Part shown: piece by piece, positions 44,975 to 55,322 of the stretch
Numbering within the stretch: the first letter of the stretch is position 1
Layout: each line of letters starts with the position of its first letter
Source of the DNA: Octadecabacter ascidiaceicola
Lineage (GTDB): Bacteria > Pseudomonadota > Alphaproteobacteria > Rhodobacterales > Rhodobacteraceae
Direction: 5' to 3'
Assembly: GCF_900185015.1 (NCBI RefSeq)
Contig: NZ_FXYD01000001.1
Span: 62,001-126,000 of the forward strand
Length of the DNA: 64,000 bases
The notes under the pieces: generated by a model
Told to the model about the DNA's origin: nothing
Database searches by the model: none
The model's input: the letters and a program-made list of their open reading frames with translations, nothing else
Position numbers and translations under genes: made by a program

Positions 44975-46198
44975 ATGAACTACAGCGACTTTTTCACTGG
45001 CGAACTTGATCGTCTGCGCGACGACGGCAACTACCGTGTCTTCGCTGACCTGCAACGCAAGCGCGGTTCCTTTCCGCAGGCCCTGAATCGCGACGGCGAC
45101 AATAAGCGCGACGTGACGATCTGGTGTTCCAACGACTACCTTGGCATGGGCCAGCACGAAGACGTTTTGGGTGCAATGCACGACGCCATTGATACGGTCG
45201 GCGCAGGGGCAGGCGGGACGCGCAATATTTCTGGTACAACCCACCAACACGTCGTTCTGGAACAGGAACTTGCTGACTTGCATGGCAAAGAAGCGGCGTT
45301 GTTGTTCACATCCGGCTACGTTTCCAACTGGGCCGCGCTTGGCACATTGGCCGCGCGTATTCCAAATTGCTTGGTGTTGTCGGACGCTTTGAACCACGCC
45401 AGCATGATCGAAGGCATCCGCCATTCGCGTGCCGAATGCCAGCGGTTCCGCCACAATGATGTCGAACACCTCGAAGAGCTGCTGAAGGCGCAGCCGCTTG
45501 ATCGCCCGAAACTGATCGCTTTTGAATCCGTCTATTCGATGGACGGTGACATCGGCCCGATTGAGGAAATTTGCGATCTGGCGGACAAGTACAACGCGAT
45601 GACCTATCTGGATGAAGTTCACGCTGTTGGCCTTTATGGCCCGCGCGGTGGGGGCATCGCCGAGGAACGCGGTCTGATGGATCGCCTGACAGTGATCGAA
45701 GGGACGTTAGGCAAGGCATTCGGCGTGATGGGCGGCTATATCGCGGCCTCAACTGCGCTATGTGACTTCATCCGCTCCTTCGCAAGCGGGTTCATTTTCA
45801 CAACAGCGCTTCCGCCGGCTATTGCCGCAGGCGCGGCGGCGTCGGTGCGTCACCTGAAAAACAGCAGTTTTGAGCGTGCGCAGCAAAAGCAGCGCGTGGC
45901 GCAAGTTCGCGCACGTCTGGACGCGGTTGGAATTCCACACACTGATAACGAAAGCCACATCATTCCGGTGATGGTAGGTGATCCGGTTAAATGCAAATAC
46001 CTGTCTGATATTTTGTTGAAAGATCACGGTATTTATATCCAGCCGATCAATTATCCAACGGTTCCTAAGGGAACCGAACGTCTGCGTATCACGCCGTCTC
46101 CGGTCCATAGCCAAGCGGATATTGATAACCTCGTTGGCGCATTGGAACTGCTTTGGTCCCAGTGCGAGTTGGCACGCATTCCGATGGCGGCGCAGTAG
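44975..46198 (+). CDS. hemA: 5-aminolevulinate synthase
   Basis: PLP enzyme of 407 residues that makes 5-aminolevulinate from glycine and succinyl-CoA (C4 route of alphaproteobacteria). Signatures: [17 protein letters not shown] near residue 75, [12 protein letters not shown] near residue 210 and the PLP lysine in [13 protein letters not shown] near residue 247. The family start MNYSDFF is typical. It lies inside the sox cluster, next to genes for five c-type cytochrome proteins, and may supply extra haem when thiosulfate oxidation is induced. Whether the genome holds another copy cannot be seen here. Confidence 0.95.
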   Translation: MNYSDFFTGELDRLRDDGNYRVFADLQRKRGSFPQALNRDGDNKRDVTIWCSNDYLGMGQHEDVLGAMHDAIDTVGAGAGGTRNISGTTHQHVVLEQELADLHGKEAALLFTSGYVSNWAALGTLAARIPNCLVLSDALNHASMIEGIRHSRAECQRFRHNDVEHLEELLKAQPLDRPKLIAFESVYSMDGDIGPIEEICDLADKYNAMTYLDEVHAVGLYGPRGGGIAEERGLMDRLTVIEGTLGKAFGVMGGYIAASTALCDFIRSFASGFIFTTALPPAIAAGAAASVRHLKNSSFERAQQKQRVAQVRARLDAVGIPHTDNESHIIPVMVGDPVKCKYLSDILLKDHGIYIQPINYPTVPKGTERLRITPSPVHSQADIDNLVGALELLWSQCELARIPMAAQ

Positions 46199-46229
46199 CA
46201 ATTCCAACGCTCGATAACGGGTAGGTCAC

Positions 46230-47285
46230 ATGGAAAATCTCTTGGAAATCTACGGCGAAGGTGCCGTATTGTTCGCGCTCGGCGGTATTGTCGGGTTGGT
46301 GTTCGGCGCGGCGGCCTATCAGTCAAAGTTTTGTCTGCGTGCAGCGACGATCGAAGTTGCGCAGGGTCAATTCGGAAGCCGGTTGAGCATCTGGCTCATT
46401 GCGTTTTGCGCGGCCGTATTCGGTGTTCAGTTTTCCATCGCAATGGGTTGGCTGAGTGTCGCAGATGCACGCCAATTGGCAAACGTCGGCAGCCTGTCCG
46501 GGGCAATCATTGGCGGATTGATGTTCGGCGTCGGCATGGTCCTGGCACGCGGCTGTGCGAGCCGGTTACTGGTACTGTCCGGCACAGGAAACCTACGTGC
46601 GCTGGTAACAGGCTTGGTTCTAACGGTTGTGGCACAAGCATCCCTCAGCGGGGTCCTTGCACCTGCACGAGTCTATTTGTCCGGTTTATGGTCCATCCAA
46701 GGGGGATCGGCGCGCGATATGTTGGCCCTGATTGGATTGAATGCATCCGGCGCCGCGGCTCTGGCAGGTATCTGCTTTGCAGGCGCGCTTGTGTTCGCGA
46801 TGAAAAAACTGGTTCCGGTTTCCCAGTACGGTGCAGCGGTAATTGTCGGGCTTGCGGTTGCTGGCGGGTGGGTCGGTACCTACCAGATTGCGCAAGCATC
46901 TTTTGATGTGGTTTCAATCACCTCGGTTACGTTCACAGGGCCGTCGGCGGATACTTTGATGGCATTGGTCACAGCGCCAACGGTGCCAATGGGCTTTGGC
47001 CTTGGCCTCGTTCCTGGGGTGTTTGTCGGCGCGGCAACGGCTGCGGCATTGATGTCTGGCCTGCGCATTCAAAGGTTTGGCCCAGACACCCCGATGGAGC
47101 GCTATTTAATCGGTGCGTTCCTCATGGGGTTTGGCAGCATGCTTGCTGGCGGCTGCGCCGTGGGCGCAGGTATGTCTGGCGGCGCGATCTTCTCTCTCAC
47201 GGCGTGGGTAGCTGTTGCGTGCATGTGGTTGGGTGCGATGGGTGCAAAGCTGGTGCTGGACCGCCCGCAAGCGGTAACAGCCTAG
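46230..47285 (+). CDS. YeeE/YedE family sulfur transporter, second copy
   Basis: Inner-membrane protein of 351 residues, same length as the copy at 32561-33616 but clearly diverged. Conserved cysteines are SKFCLRAAT near residue 34, ARGCASRLL near residue 110 and GGCAVGAGMSGG near residue 308. It lies 31 bp after hemA and ends the rightward sox operon. Its TAG stop shares the four bases CTAG with the stop of the convergent metallo-hydrolase gene. Confidence 0.85.
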   Translation: MENLLEIYGEGAVLFALGGIVGLVFGAAAYQSKFCLRAATIEVAQGQFGSRLSIWLIAFCAAVFGVQFSIAMGWLSVADARQLANVGSLSGAIIGGLMFGVGMVLARGCASRLLVLSGTGNLRALVTGLVLTVVAQASLSGVLAPARVYLSGLWSIQGGSARDMLALIGLNASGAAALAGICFAGALVFAMKKLVPVSQYGAAVIVGLAVAGGWVGTYQIAQASFDVVSITSVTFTGPSADTLMALVTAPTVPMGFGLGLVPGVFVGAATAAALMSGLRIQRFGPDTPMERYLIGAFLMGFGSMLAGGCAVGAGMSGGAIFSLTAWVAVACMWLGAMGAKLVLDRPQAVTA

Positions 47286-48193
47286 ATATCCTGAATAAAA
47301 CGGTATCCGTCGCCAGCGGCTTCGATACGCCCAATACCATTGCCCTTTAGATGGAAACCAAGAACCGACATCTGTTCATGGGCAATCTGATCCAATAGGG
47401 ATGTACGCGTCGCAGCACCCATTTCCATATCTTGATCCGAGCCAGTTTTCCACGTGGGGTGGGCCAGTGCGATATGATCATTCCCGATGCAATCACCAAT
47501 AATCATCATCGCATTCGAGCCTTGCCGTACTTCAAACGCAATGTGCCCCGGTGTGTGACCAAAAGTGGCACGCGCCGCGACGCCGGGCAGGATTTCCTCG
47601 CCGTCGTTGAAGAACGTGATGTTGTCCGCTATCCGCGCTAGACGGCGTGCTGCGCCCACCGCAAAGGTCGTACGCCCTTCATCAATGGTGTCGACGGTTT
47701 CAGGGTTGGTCCAATAGTCCCATTCGGCCTGACCAATCATGTATTTCGCATCTGGGAACAGCAGATCATCGAAATCATCCACCAGACCCCAAATGTGATC
47801 GGGGTGCGCATGGGTAAAGGCAATGTCGGTGATATCTTCTGGTGACAGCCCGACTTCATCAAGTGCATCAAGCAAGAAGCCCGCACTGCTCATGAACTCG
47901 GATCCTGCACCAACATCAAACAGGATGTTGCGCTCACCGGTTTGCAAAAGGGTGACGTTGCAAGGTGGGGTTAAGGCCTCACCCAAACCAAACGCCTCGA
48001 TTGCTCCCGTTTTGTCACCTTCGGGAATAGGTGCAAGGACCATCGACGCTGGCAGCGTTAGGGAGCCATCAGATAGCGATGTCAATGTATAGGTGCCAAT
48101 TTCTGTCTGCGCCATCAACGGTTTATAGGGCAAAAGTGACCCAGCGACCCCTGCGGCGCTAAGCGAAAGTAATTTTCTTCGCGATAAAGTCAT
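47282..48193 (-). CDS. Exported MBL-fold metallo-hydrolase (SoxH-like)
   Basis: Metallo-beta-lactamase-fold protein of 303 residues from the ATG at 48193, with a Tat signal (LSRRKLLSLSAAG). The zinc motif HAHPDH lies near residue 125 (FTHAHPDHIWGL); downstream ligands are GHTPGH and GDCIGND. Paracoccus sox clusters contain a related gene, soxH. A perfect SoxR-type box 15 bp upstream supports membership of the same regulon although it is transcribed in the opposite direction. Substrate unknown; a sulfur ester or persulfide is a guess. Confidence 0.82.
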   Translation of the reverse strand: MTLSRRKLLSLSAAGVAGSLLPYKPLMAQTEIGTYTLTSLSDGSLTLPASMVLAPIPEGDKTGAIEAFGLGEALTPPCNVTLLQTGERNILFDVGAGSEFMSSAGFLLDALDEVGLSPEDITDIAFTHAHPDHIWGLVDDFDDLLFPDAKYMIGQAEWDYWTNPETVDTIDEGRTTFAVGAARRLARIADNITFFNDGEEILPGVAARATFGHTPGHIAFEVRQGSNAMMIIGDCIGNDHIALAHPTWKTGSDQDMEMGAATRTSLLDQIAHEQMSVLGFHLKGNGIGRIEAAGDGYRFIQDI

Positions 48194-48207
48194 GGCACGT
48201 CCTTTAC

Positions 48208-48227
48208 ATATTCTCATTTAGGAATGT
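48208..48227. promoter_or_regulatory. Predicted SoxR box upstream of the metallo-hydrolase gene
   Basis: Read on the minus strand it is ACATTC-CTAAATGA-GAATAT, with both ATTC and GAAT core halves perfect, 15 bp before the start codon. It is the second of two perfect-core sites in the cluster. Confidence 0.7.
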
Positions 48228-48280
48228 GTAATGGGTTTCTCCGTGTTTAGTCAAATGCCACGGCAGATGAGAGATGGAGT

Positions 48281-48880
48281 TCAGCCATGCCGCGCGGCTT
48301 CCCAATCCGAATACAATTCAGGTCGCATTCGCATCAGTTTGTTTTCGGTCTGGCGGCTTAGTGTCATGTCACCCGCAGGGGAGACATTGCGCTTCTCAAG
48401 CTTGATTTCCGTATCCAAACGTTCCTCAAGAAATGCGACCAATTTATCCAGCTGTTCGTACTGGAACATGTGATCGACGGCTAATTCACCATCATTGCTC
48501 CGCACAAACTTTTTCGGGTCACCCACATGCGACCAACTTGTTGGGTCGCCCTTGGCGTAATCACTCACAAAGTCATCGAACGATACGTCTTTGGTGCTTT
48601 GGGGTTTTCCGTCAACGGCGGGGCGTTGGCGATACCGATACCAGCTTCCAAGCCAGCCAATCGGGTGGCGCACGGTGCAAACGACTTCTAAGTCGTTCAG
48701 CCCGCACTTGCCTAAGTAAGGCTCTAAATAGCGTTTATACCGATAGGCTGGCGTGTGTTTTAGAATCGCTGGATTGCGCAATGCCATGTCAGCGCGCGGT
48801 GACAGCGCTTCTTCGATCGCAGTCGTACCCGTCTTCGGGAGGGCCAGTAGGACTAATTTTTCTTTTGCAAAAACAAGCAT
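48281..48880 (-). CDS. Sulfotransferase family protein
   Basis: Protein of 199 residues, short for the group. The PAPS 5'-phosphosulfate loop reads LALPKTGTTAIEEAL near residue 12, and the 3'-phosphate motif is CTVRHPIGWLGSWYRYR near residue 70. It should transfer a sulfo group from PAPS to an alcohol or sugar; the acceptor is unknown. Roseobacters carry several such genes. It is upstream of the metallo-hydrolase on the same strand, with an 87-bp gap that holds the SoxR box, so it is probably a separate unit. Confidence 0.8.
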   Translation of the reverse strand: MLVFAKEKLVLLALPKTGTTAIEEALSPRADMALRNPAILKHTPAYRYKRYLEPYLGKCGLNDLEVVCTVRHPIGWLGSWYRYRQRPAVDGKPQSTKDVSFDDFVSDYAKGDPTSWSHVGDPKKFVRSNDGELAVDHMFQYEQLDKLVAFLEERLDTEIKLEKRNVSPAGDMTLSRQTENKLMRMRPELYSDWEAARHG

Positions 48881-48969
48881 CTATATGCGGCTCCACTCTC
48901 CGATTAACCGTAAACTACTCTTTAACCAATAGGCATGAAAGATGCGTTATGAACGATTTTAGTTGATGC

Positions 48970-48984
48970 GTTCTCGTTTTGATC
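48970..48984. promoter_or_regulatory. LexA (SOS) box 1 of recA, GTTC-N7-GATC form
   Basis: GTTC-TCGTTTT-GATC lies 78 bp before the recA ATG. This variant is the form I recall for the Rhodobacter sphaeroides recA SOS box. Confidence 0.65.
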
Positions 48985-48996
48985 TCATAAGGGAGA

Positions 48997-49011
48997 GAAC
49001 AAGAGGTGAAC
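48997..49011. promoter_or_regulatory. LexA (SOS) box 2 of recA, GAAC-N7-GAAC form
   Basis: GAAC-AAGAGGT-GAAC is a perfect alphaproteobacterial LexA direct repeat 51 bp before the recA ATG and 13 bp after box 1. Two boxes suggest strong SOS control. Confidence 0.75.
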
Positions 49012-49061
49012 AAAGCAATCAATTGCTACCCTTAGTAGGGCGTGGAATAAGGAAGAAAATC

Positions 49062-50138
49062 ATGGCAACGGCAGAGCTTTTAAAAATGAGTGACAAGAAA
49101 TCAGCGGACAAGCAAAAGGCGCTCGATTCTGCGCTGGCACAGATCGAACGTCAGTTCGGCAAAGGCTCAATCATGACGTTGGGCGGCAATGCCGTGCAAG
49201 AGATTGAAAGCACCTCAACCGGTTCACTCGGGCTGGATATTGCGCTTGGCATTGGTGGTATCCCGAAGGGTCGCATCATTGAAATTTACGGGCCGGAATC
49301 ATCTGGTAAGACAACGCTAACACTGCACTGCATCGCAGAAGAGCAGAAAAAGGGCGGTGTTTGTGCGTTTGTTGACGCGGAACACGCGCTTGACCCGGGC
49401 TATGCTAAAAAGCTTGGTGTTAACCTTGATGAACTGCTGATTTCCCAGCCAGACACGGGCGAGCAAGCTCTTGAGATCGTTGACACATTGGTGCGTTCCG
49501 GCGCTGTATCCATGGTTGTCGTAGACTCCGTGGCAGCTTTGACTCCGAAGTCAGAACTTGAAGGCGACATGGGGGATCATTCCGTTGGCGTGCATGCGCG
49601 TTTAATGTCCCAAGCGATGCGCAAGCTGACCGGTTCGATCAGCCGCACTAAATGTACTGTTGTTTTCATTAACCAGATCCGGATGAAAATTGGTGTTATG
49701 TTCGGTTCTCCTGAGACAACGACAGGCGGTAACGCGCTAAAGTTCTACTCCTCCGTGCGCATGGACATCCGCCGCATCGGTGCTGTGAAGGATCGCGACG
49801 AAGTTGTGGGTAACACCACCAAGGTCAAGATCGTAAAGAACAAGGTTGCACCACCGTTCAAAGTTGTTGAATTCGACATCATGTACGGCGAAGGCATCTC
49901 CAAGATGGGCGAGCTGATTGACATGGGTGTGAAGGCCGGTGTGGTTGAGAAATCCGGTTCTTGGTTCTCCTACGGGGATGAACGCATCGGGCAGGGGCGC
50001 GAGAACGCCAAATCCTTCCTGCGCGACAACCCGCATTTCGCAGTCGAGATCGAAGATAAGATCCGCGCAGCGCACGGGCTTGATTTTGACGGCGCGGAAG
50101 ATGCCGCCAATGATGATGGTGCCTTGCTGGAAGACTAA
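49062..50138 (+). CDS. recA: RecA recombinase
   Basis: Protein of 358 residues, normal length. Walker A is GPESSGKTT near residue 75, the Walker B region [10 protein letters not shown] follows, and the DNA-binding loops read [18 protein letters not shown] and [14 protein letters not shown]. The ATG at 49062 has ribosome site AAGGAAG; earlier in-frame starts (48963) would run through the LexA boxes. It catalyses strand exchange and LexA self-cleavage. Confidence 0.98.
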   Translation: MATAELLKMSDKKSADKQKALDSALAQIERQFGKGSIMTLGGNAVQEIESTSTGSLGLDIALGIGGIPKGRIIEIYGPESSGKTTLTLHCIAEEQKKGGVCAFVDAEHALDPGYAKKLGVNLDELLISQPDTGEQALEIVDTLVRSGAVSMVVVDSVAALTPKSELEGDMGDHSVGVHARLMSQAMRKLTGSISRTKCTVVFINQIRMKIGVMFGSPETTTGGNALKFYSSVRMDIRRIGAVKDRDEVVGNTTKVKIVKNKVAPPFKVVEFDIMYGEGISKMGELIDMGVKAGVVEKSGSWFSYGDERIGQGRENAKSFLRDNPHFAVEIEDKIRAAHGLDFDGAEDAANDDGALLED

Positions 50139-50160
50139 TCCGGCCTGATTACTAGAATTG

Positions 50161-50197
50161 AAGGGCGCAGGGGAAACCTTGCGCCCTTTTCTGTTTT
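50161..50197 (+). terminator. Rho-independent terminator of recA
   Basis: A 12-bp stem (AAGGGCGCAGGG / CCTTGCGCCCTT, one G-T pair) closes a GAAA tetraloop and is followed by TTTTCTGTTTT. Confidence 0.9.
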
Positions 50198-50267
50198 CCC
50201 ACTGTGGACTTGGCGCAGGTGCAGGGCTATTTCATGGGTCGCAATTAACCCGCCCGAAAGAAGTGCC

Positions 50268-52922
50268 ATGACCAGCTTGTCAGACATCCGTTCTACCTTC
50301 CTTGATTACTTTAAACGTCAGGGACATGAGGTCGTGTCCTCCAGCCCGCTGGTGCCGCGCAATGACCCGACGCTGATGTTCACAAATTCCGGCATGGTGC
50401 AGTTCAAGAACCGCTTTACCGGTGTTGAAGCTGGCGACTACCAGCGCGCGACGACGTCGCAGAAATGCGTCCGCGCAGGGGGCAAACACAATGACCTCGA
50501 TAATGTCGGCTACACCGCACGTCACCATACATTCTTTGAAATGCTCGGGAATTTCTCGTTCGGCGACTATTTCAAAAAAGAGGCGGTCCCGTTCGCGTGG
50601 GAATTGCTGACCAAGGACTTCGGCATCGACAAATCCAAACTGCTGACCACCGTCTATCACACCGACGACGAGGCGTTCGAGTTGTGGAAAAAGATCGGCG
50701 TGCCGGAAGATCGTATTATTCGCATCGCCACGGACGACAACTTCTGGCGCATGGGGCCGACTGGTCCGTGCGGCCCATGTACCGAGATTTTCTATGATCA
50801 CGGCGATCACATCTGGGGCGGCCCTCCGGGATCAGCTGACGAAGACGGCGACCGCTTTATTGAGATATGGAACGTCGTTTTCATGCAGAACGAACAGTTC
50901 GAAGACGGCACAATGAAGCCGCTCGACATGCAATCCATCGATACTGGCATGGGGCTGGAACGGATCGGCGCGTTGCTTCAAGGCGGTCATGACAACTACG
51001 AGACAGACCTGTTCAAGGCCCTGATCGAGGCGTCTGCCCATGCAACGTCGACCGATCCGTTTGGCGATCAGAACGTGCATCACCGCGTGATTGCAGACCA
51101 CCTGCGTTCTACATCTTTTTTGATTGCAGAAGGCGTTCTGCCGTCCAATGAGGGCCGCGGCTACGTGCTGCGCCGCATCATGCGCCGCGCCATGCGCCAC
51201 GCGCACCTGTTGGGCGCACAAGACCCCGTCATGCACAAGCTGGTTCCAGCTTTGGTGCAACAAATGGGCGCGGCTTACCCCGAACTGGGTCAAGGTCAAA
51301 CCTTGATCGAAGATACGTTCTTGAACGAAGAAATACGTTTCAAAACAACGCTGGATCGCGGCTTGAAGCTGCTGGATGACGCATTGGTTGACGTGGATGA
51401 AGGCGCCGATTTGCCAGGTGAAACTGCGTTTAAACTTTATGACACCTACGGCTTCCCGCTTGATTTGACCCAAGATGCCTTGCGTGAAAAGGGACACGGC
51501 GTAGATGTAGACGGTTTTGATGCTGCTATGGCTGAACAGAAGGCCAAAGCGCGCGCGGCGTGGTCTGGCACGGGTGCCGCGGCAGACGCTGCGATCTGGT
51601 TTGACTTGGCGGATCGGCACGGCGTCACCGAATTCTTGGGTTATGAAACCGAAACCGCCGAAGGTCAGCTTTTGGCAATTGTCGCCGATACCGACGCTGT
51701 TGATAGCGCCAAAAAGGGCGACACCGTCGCGCTGATCTTCAACCAAACGCCTTTCTACGCTGAAAGCGGTGGTCAGGTTGGCGACGAAGGCGTGTTGAAA
51801 ACCGAAACGGGTGCAGCACGAATTACGGATACCAAAAAGGTCGCCGGATTGTTCCTGCACATGGCCGAGGTCACGGACGGTACGCTGACCAAAGGGCAGG
51901 GCACCGAGCTAACGGTGGATCACACCCGCCGCAGTACCATCCGCGCCAACCACTCCGCAACGCACTTACTGCACGAAGCCCTTCGCGAAGCTTTGGGCGA
52001 CCATGTTGCGCAGAAGGGCTCTCTCAACGCGCCGGATCGTTTGCGGTTTGATTTCAGCCATAACGACGCGATGACGCAGGATCAAATCCGCCAAGTCGAA
52101 ACCCGTGTGAATGAAATGATCCGCCAAAACACATCTGTCGATACACGCATCATGACACCCGACGACGCCCGTGCGATCGGCGCGCAGGCGTTGTTTGGCG
52201 AAAAATACGGTGACGAAGTCCGAGTGGTTTCTATGGGTCGCGCTGACACAGGCAAGGGTGCTGATGGCCAAACATGGTCGTTAGAACTTTGCGGCGGTAC
52301 ACACGTGCGCCAAACCGGTGACATCGGGGCCTTCGTCACCTTGGGCGATTCAGCATCTTCCGCTGGTGTGCGCCGGATTGAAGCGCTGACAGGTCAGGCT
52401 GCATTGGATGCTTTGCTCACCCAAGATCAACGCCTGTCCGAAACGGCCGCACTCCTCAAAGCGGCTGCTGCTGATGTTTCAACACGCGTCAAAGCGCTGA
52501 TGGATGAACGCAAAGCGCTCGCCAACGAGGTTGCACAGTTGCGTCGCGAAGTTGCGATGGGTGGTGGCGCGAAGTCCGACGCAGCAGAAGCGAAAGAAAT
52601 CAACGGCGTAGCGTTCAAAGCTCAAGTGATGAAAGGCGTCACAGGTCGCGATTTGCCCGCCATGATTGACGAGATGAAAGCGGCAATGGGCAGCGGTGCT
52701 GTCCTGTTGATCGCAGCTTCAGACGGCAAAGCGGCCGTAGCAGCGGGCGTTACAGCGGACCTGACCGACAAAGTCAGCGCCGTGGATCTTGTACGCGCCG
52801 CAGTGGCTGAACTTGGCGGCAAAGGTGGCGGTGGACGCCCAGATATGGCGCAGGGTGGTGGCAAGGACGCAGGGAACGCTGATGCAGCTATCGCCGCAGC
52901 CGAGGCTGTAATCTCCTCTTAA
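50268..52922 (+). CDS. alaS: Alanyl-tRNA synthetase
   Basis: Class II synthetase of 884 residues, full length. The aminoacylation core has [13 protein letters not shown] and the class II motif 3 region GMGLERI near residue 226. The editing domain has [12 protein letters not shown] near residue 564 and CGGTHV near residue 668, both zinc-binding. The C-terminal DHHA1/glycine-rich tail ([16 protein letters not shown]) ends the protein. It charges tRNA-Ala and clears mischarged serine or glycine. Confidence 0.97.
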   Translation: MTSLSDIRSTFLDYFKRQGHEVVSSSPLVPRNDPTLMFTNSGMVQFKNRFTGVEAGDYQRATTSQKCVRAGGKHNDLDNVGYTARHHTFFEMLGNFSFGDYFKKEAVPFAWELLTKDFGIDKSKLLTTVYHTDDEAFELWKKIGVPEDRIIRIATDDNFWRMGPTGPCGPCTEIFYDHGDHIWGGPPGSADEDGDRFIEIWNVVFMQNEQFEDGTMKPLDMQSIDTGMGLERIGALLQGGHDNYETDLFKALIEASAHATSTDPFGDQNVHHRVIADHLRSTSFLIAEGVLPSNEGRGYVLRRIMRRAMRHAHLLGAQDPVMHKLVPALVQQMGAAYPELGQGQTLIEDTFLNEEIRFKTTLDRGLKLLDDALVDVDEGADLPGETAFKLYDTYGFPLDLTQDALREKGHGVDVDGFDAAMAEQKAKARAAWSGTGAAADAAIWFDLADRHGVTEFLGYETETAEGQLLAIVADTDAVDSAKKGDTVALIFNQTPFYAESGGQVGDEGVLKTETGAARITDTKKVAGLFLHMAEVTDGTLTKGQGTELTVDHTRRSTIRANHSATHLLHEALREALGDHVAQKGSLNAPDRLRFDFSHNDAMTQDQIRQVETRVNEMIRQNTSVDTRIMTPDDARAIGAQALFGEKYGDEVRVVSMGRADTGKGADGQTWSLELCGGTHVRQTGDIGAFVTLGDSASSAGVRRIEALTGQAALDALLTQDQRLSETAALLKAAAADVSTRVKALMDERKALANEVAQLRREVAMGGGAKSDAAEAKEINGVAFKAQVMKGVTGRDLPAMIDEMKAAMGSGAVLLIAASDGKAAVAAGVTADLTDKVSAVDLVRAAVAELGGKGGGGRPDMAQGGGKDAGNADAAIAAAEAVISS

Positions 52923-52924
52923 CT

Positions 52925-52980
52925 TTGCTTTTGTTTTAGAAATATCCCGGGGGAGCGTAGCGGGGGCAGCGCCCCTACAA
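52925..52980 (-). repeat. Rhodobacterales-type intergenic repeat, copy 1 (inverted)
   Basis: Read on the minus strand it contains CTCCCCCGGGATATTT (52955-52940) followed by a CTAAAACAAAAG tail. The same block occurs at 60639-60744 as CTCCCCCGGGATATTT and TTGAAACAAAGA, and in part at 57398-57479. It lies right after the alaS stop. Confidence 0.7.
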
Positions 52981-52989
52981 CGTCAAACA

Positions 52990-53026
52990 AAAAGGGCCGT
53001 GCCTTCATATGAAGCGCGGCCCTTTT
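52990..53026. terminator. Bidirectional terminator between alaS and typA
   Basis: AAAAGGGCCGTG / CGCGGCCCTTTT arms (one G-T pair) enclose the palindrome CTTCATATGAAG. T-runs at both ends fit termination of both convergent genes. Confidence 0.85.
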
Positions 53027-53047
53027 GCTAATCTATTCAGCGAGTTG

Positions 53048-54865
53048 TCACTCAGCCTTCGCGTGGCGCTTGCGCTCATGCGGGTCAAGGTAGCGCTTGC
53101 GCAACCGAACAGAGCTTGGCGTAACCTCAACCAGCTCATCATCGTCGATGTAGGCAATCGCTTCTTCCAAGGACAGTGTAACTGGTGTCGTCAATCGAAC
53201 CGCTTCATCCGTACCGGAGGCCCGAACGTTGGTCAGCTGCTTGCCCTTCAGCGGGTTCACTTCAAGATCGTTTTCACGGCTGTGTTCGCCAATGATCATA
53301 CCCTGATACACTTCAACCTGCGCACCGATGAAGAACTTACCGCGGTCTTCAAGCTTCCACAGCGCGAAGGAAACGGTTGAACCGTTTTCCATGGAGATCA
53401 GAACGCCCGCGCGACGGCCCGGGATCTTGCCTTTGTGTGGTGCCCAGTCATGGAACACGCGGTTGATAACGCCTGTGCCGCGTGTATCGGTCAGAAATTC
53501 GCCGTGATAGCCGATAAGACCACGGGACGGGACGTGTGCGATGATGCGCGTCTTGCCTGCACCGGCTGGTTTCATCTCAACCAACTCACCTTTGCGCGTA
53601 CCGGTGATTTTTTCGATAACCGCGCCAGAGTATTCGTCATCCACGTCGATTGTTGCTTCCTCAATCGGCTCGTGGCGCACGCCGTCGATGTCTTTGAACA
53701 ACACCTGTGGGCGAGAGATCGACAGCTCAAAACCTTCGCGGCGCATGTTTTCGATCAAAACACCCATCTGCAATTCGCCACGGCCAGCTACTTCGAACGC
53801 ATCGCCACCGGGCGTGTCAGTCACCTTAATCGCCACGTTGGACTCGGCTTCTTTCATCAGACGGTCGCGGATAACGCGGGACTGAACCTTTTTGCCGTCA
53901 CGACCCGCAAGTGGAGAGTCGTTGATGCCAAAGGTTACGGTGATGGTCGGCGGGTCAATCGGCTGTGCAGGAATGGCCTCTTCGACAGACGTATCTGCCA
54001 GCGTGTCGGCAACGGTTGCTTTGGACATGCCCGCGATGGACACGATGTCACCAGCTTCGGCTGTTTCAATCGCAGTCTGCTCAAGCCCGCGGAACGCCAG
54101 AATTTTCGTGGCGCGGAAGTTTTCGATCAATGTGCCATCGCGTGACATCGCCTTGATCGTCTGGCCAGCCTTCAGAGTGCCGGTTTCAACGCGGCCTGTC
54201 AGCAAGCGGCCCAAGAACGGGTCACCACCCAGTGTCGTTGCCAGCATTGTAAATGGCTTGTCTACGTTTTGGATCTGCGCAGGGGCAGGGACGTGGGTTG
54301 TGATCAGCTCAAACATAGCTTGCAAATCTTTGCGCGGCCCGTCGAGTTCCATGTCCGCCCAGCCGGAACGGCCAGACGCATACATGTGTGGGAAATCAAG
54401 CTGTTCGTCGGTCGCATCAAGGCTGGCGAACAAGTCAAAACATTCATCCAGCGCACGGTCGGGCTCGCCGTCCGGCTTGTCGACTTTGTTGATCACAACA
54501 ATCGGCTTTAGGCCCAGCTTCAGCGCCTTGGACGTCACGAATTTGGTCTGTGGCATCGGACCTTCAGCAGCGTCAACCAGCAGGACAACACCATCAACCA
54601 TGGAGAGGATGCGTTCAACTTCGCCGCCGAAGTCAGCGTGACCCGGTGTATCAACGATGTTGATGCGGTGACCTTGCCATTCAACGGATGTTGGCTTGGC
54701 GAAAATTGTAATGCCGCGCTCACGTTCCAGATCGTTGGAATCCATAGCGCGTTCTGTTGTCGCTTGGTTTTCACGGTAGGTGCCTGATTGCTTCAGAAGC
54801 TCGTCCACAAGTGTGGTTTTGCCGTGGTCAACGTGGGCGATGATAGCGATGTTACGCAGTTCCAT
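53048..54865 (-). CDS. typA: Translational GTPase TypA/BipA
   Basis: Ribosome-associated GTPase of 605 residues. G1 is [10 protein letters not shown] near residue 10, G2 region [11 protein letters not shown]3 [11 protein letters not shown] near residue 73 and G4 NKVDKPD near residue 127. The EF-G-like domains III and V and the BipA-specific C-terminus ([16 protein letters not shown]) follow. It helps large-subunit assembly and stress responses. It stands alone between a terminator and an upstream gap. Confidence 0.97.
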   Translation of the reverse strand: MELRNIAIIAHVDHGKTTLVDELLKQSGTYRENQATTERAMDSNDLERERGITIFAKPTSVEWQGHRINIVDTPGHADFGGEVERILSMVDGVVLLVDAAEGPMPQTKFVTSKALKLGLKPIVVINKVDKPDGEPDRALDECFDLFASLDATDEQLDFPHMYASGRSGWADMELDGPRKDLQAMFELITTHVPAPAQIQNVDKPFTMLATTLGGDPFLGRLLTGRVETGTLKAGQTIKAMSRDGTLIENFRATKILAFRGLEQTAIETAEAGDIVSIAGMSKATVADTLADTSVEEAIPAQPIDPPTITVTFGINDSPLAGRDGKKVQSRVIRDRLMKEAESNVAIKVTDTPGGDAFEVAGRGELQMGVLIENMRREGFELSISRPQVLFKDIDGVRHEPIEEATIDVDDEYSGAVIEKITGTRKGELVEMKPAGAGKTRIIAHVPSRGLIGYHGEFLTDTRGTGVINRVFHDWAPHKGKIPGRRAGVLISMENGSTVSFALWKLEDRGKFFIGAQVEVYQGMIIGEHSRENDLEVNPLKGKQLTNVRASGTDEAVRLTTPVTLSLEEAIAYIDDDELVEVTPSSVRLRKRYLDPHERKRHAKAE

Positions 54866-54974
54866 TGGATGTCCTTAAGAAAGCATTAGAACGGGCGCAA
54901 AAGCGGGCCCGTGAATGACGTTGCGCGGGCTTTACCGCGCCTTTGGCAGAAAGGCTAGGGTTATCTAACGCCGC

Positions 54975-55310
54975 TTAGTGCACAGCGGTTTTGGATAACA
55001 ACAGAATGATGGCAATTCCGATAAGGATCAGCGCCATTCCAAGGATTGCAGGCCAATCCAGTGTTTGGCGGAAAACGACCCAACCAATGAGGGCAATCAG
55101 AACGATTCCAGAGCCTGACCAAATTGCATACATAATGCCAACCGGCATCGACTTGAGCGTCAGTGCCAGTAAGTAAAAAGCAAGGCTGTAGGCGACGACG
55201 ACAATGATCGAGGGCCCAAGTTTCGTGAACTGTTGACTGGCTTGCAGCGCGGTCGTGCCGATGGTTTCAAAAATAACGGCGACAAAAAGCGTGATGAAAT
55301 GCGTCGGCAT
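54975..55310 (-). CDS. Small multidrug resistance (SMR) family exporter
   Basis: Four-segment membrane protein of 111 residues. The essential proton/substrate glutamate is E15 (AVIFETIGTTALQAS), and the helix-3 packing motif WSGSGIVLIALIGW is present near residue 64. Such proteins export quaternary ammonium compounds or guanidinium. It is 12 bp after the YitT-like gene on the same strand and probably co-transcribed with it. Confidence 0.93.
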   Translation of the reverse strand: MPTHFITLFVAVIFETIGTTALQASQQFTKLGPSIIVVVAYSLAFYLLALTLKSMPVGIMYAIWSGSGIVLIALIGWVVFRQTLDWPAILGMALILIGIAIILLLSKTAVH

Positions 55311-55322
55311 GTTTCGCGTCCT

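Noticed and set aside
46201-46216. ATTC-N8-GATA before the second YeeE gene as a fifth SoxR box
   Set aside because: Lacks the AC before ATTC and the right half is poor; the gene is most likely read from the upstream operon.
53435-54145. 236-residue open frame antisense to typA
   Set aside because: Shadow frame; typA on the other strand is full length and unambiguous.
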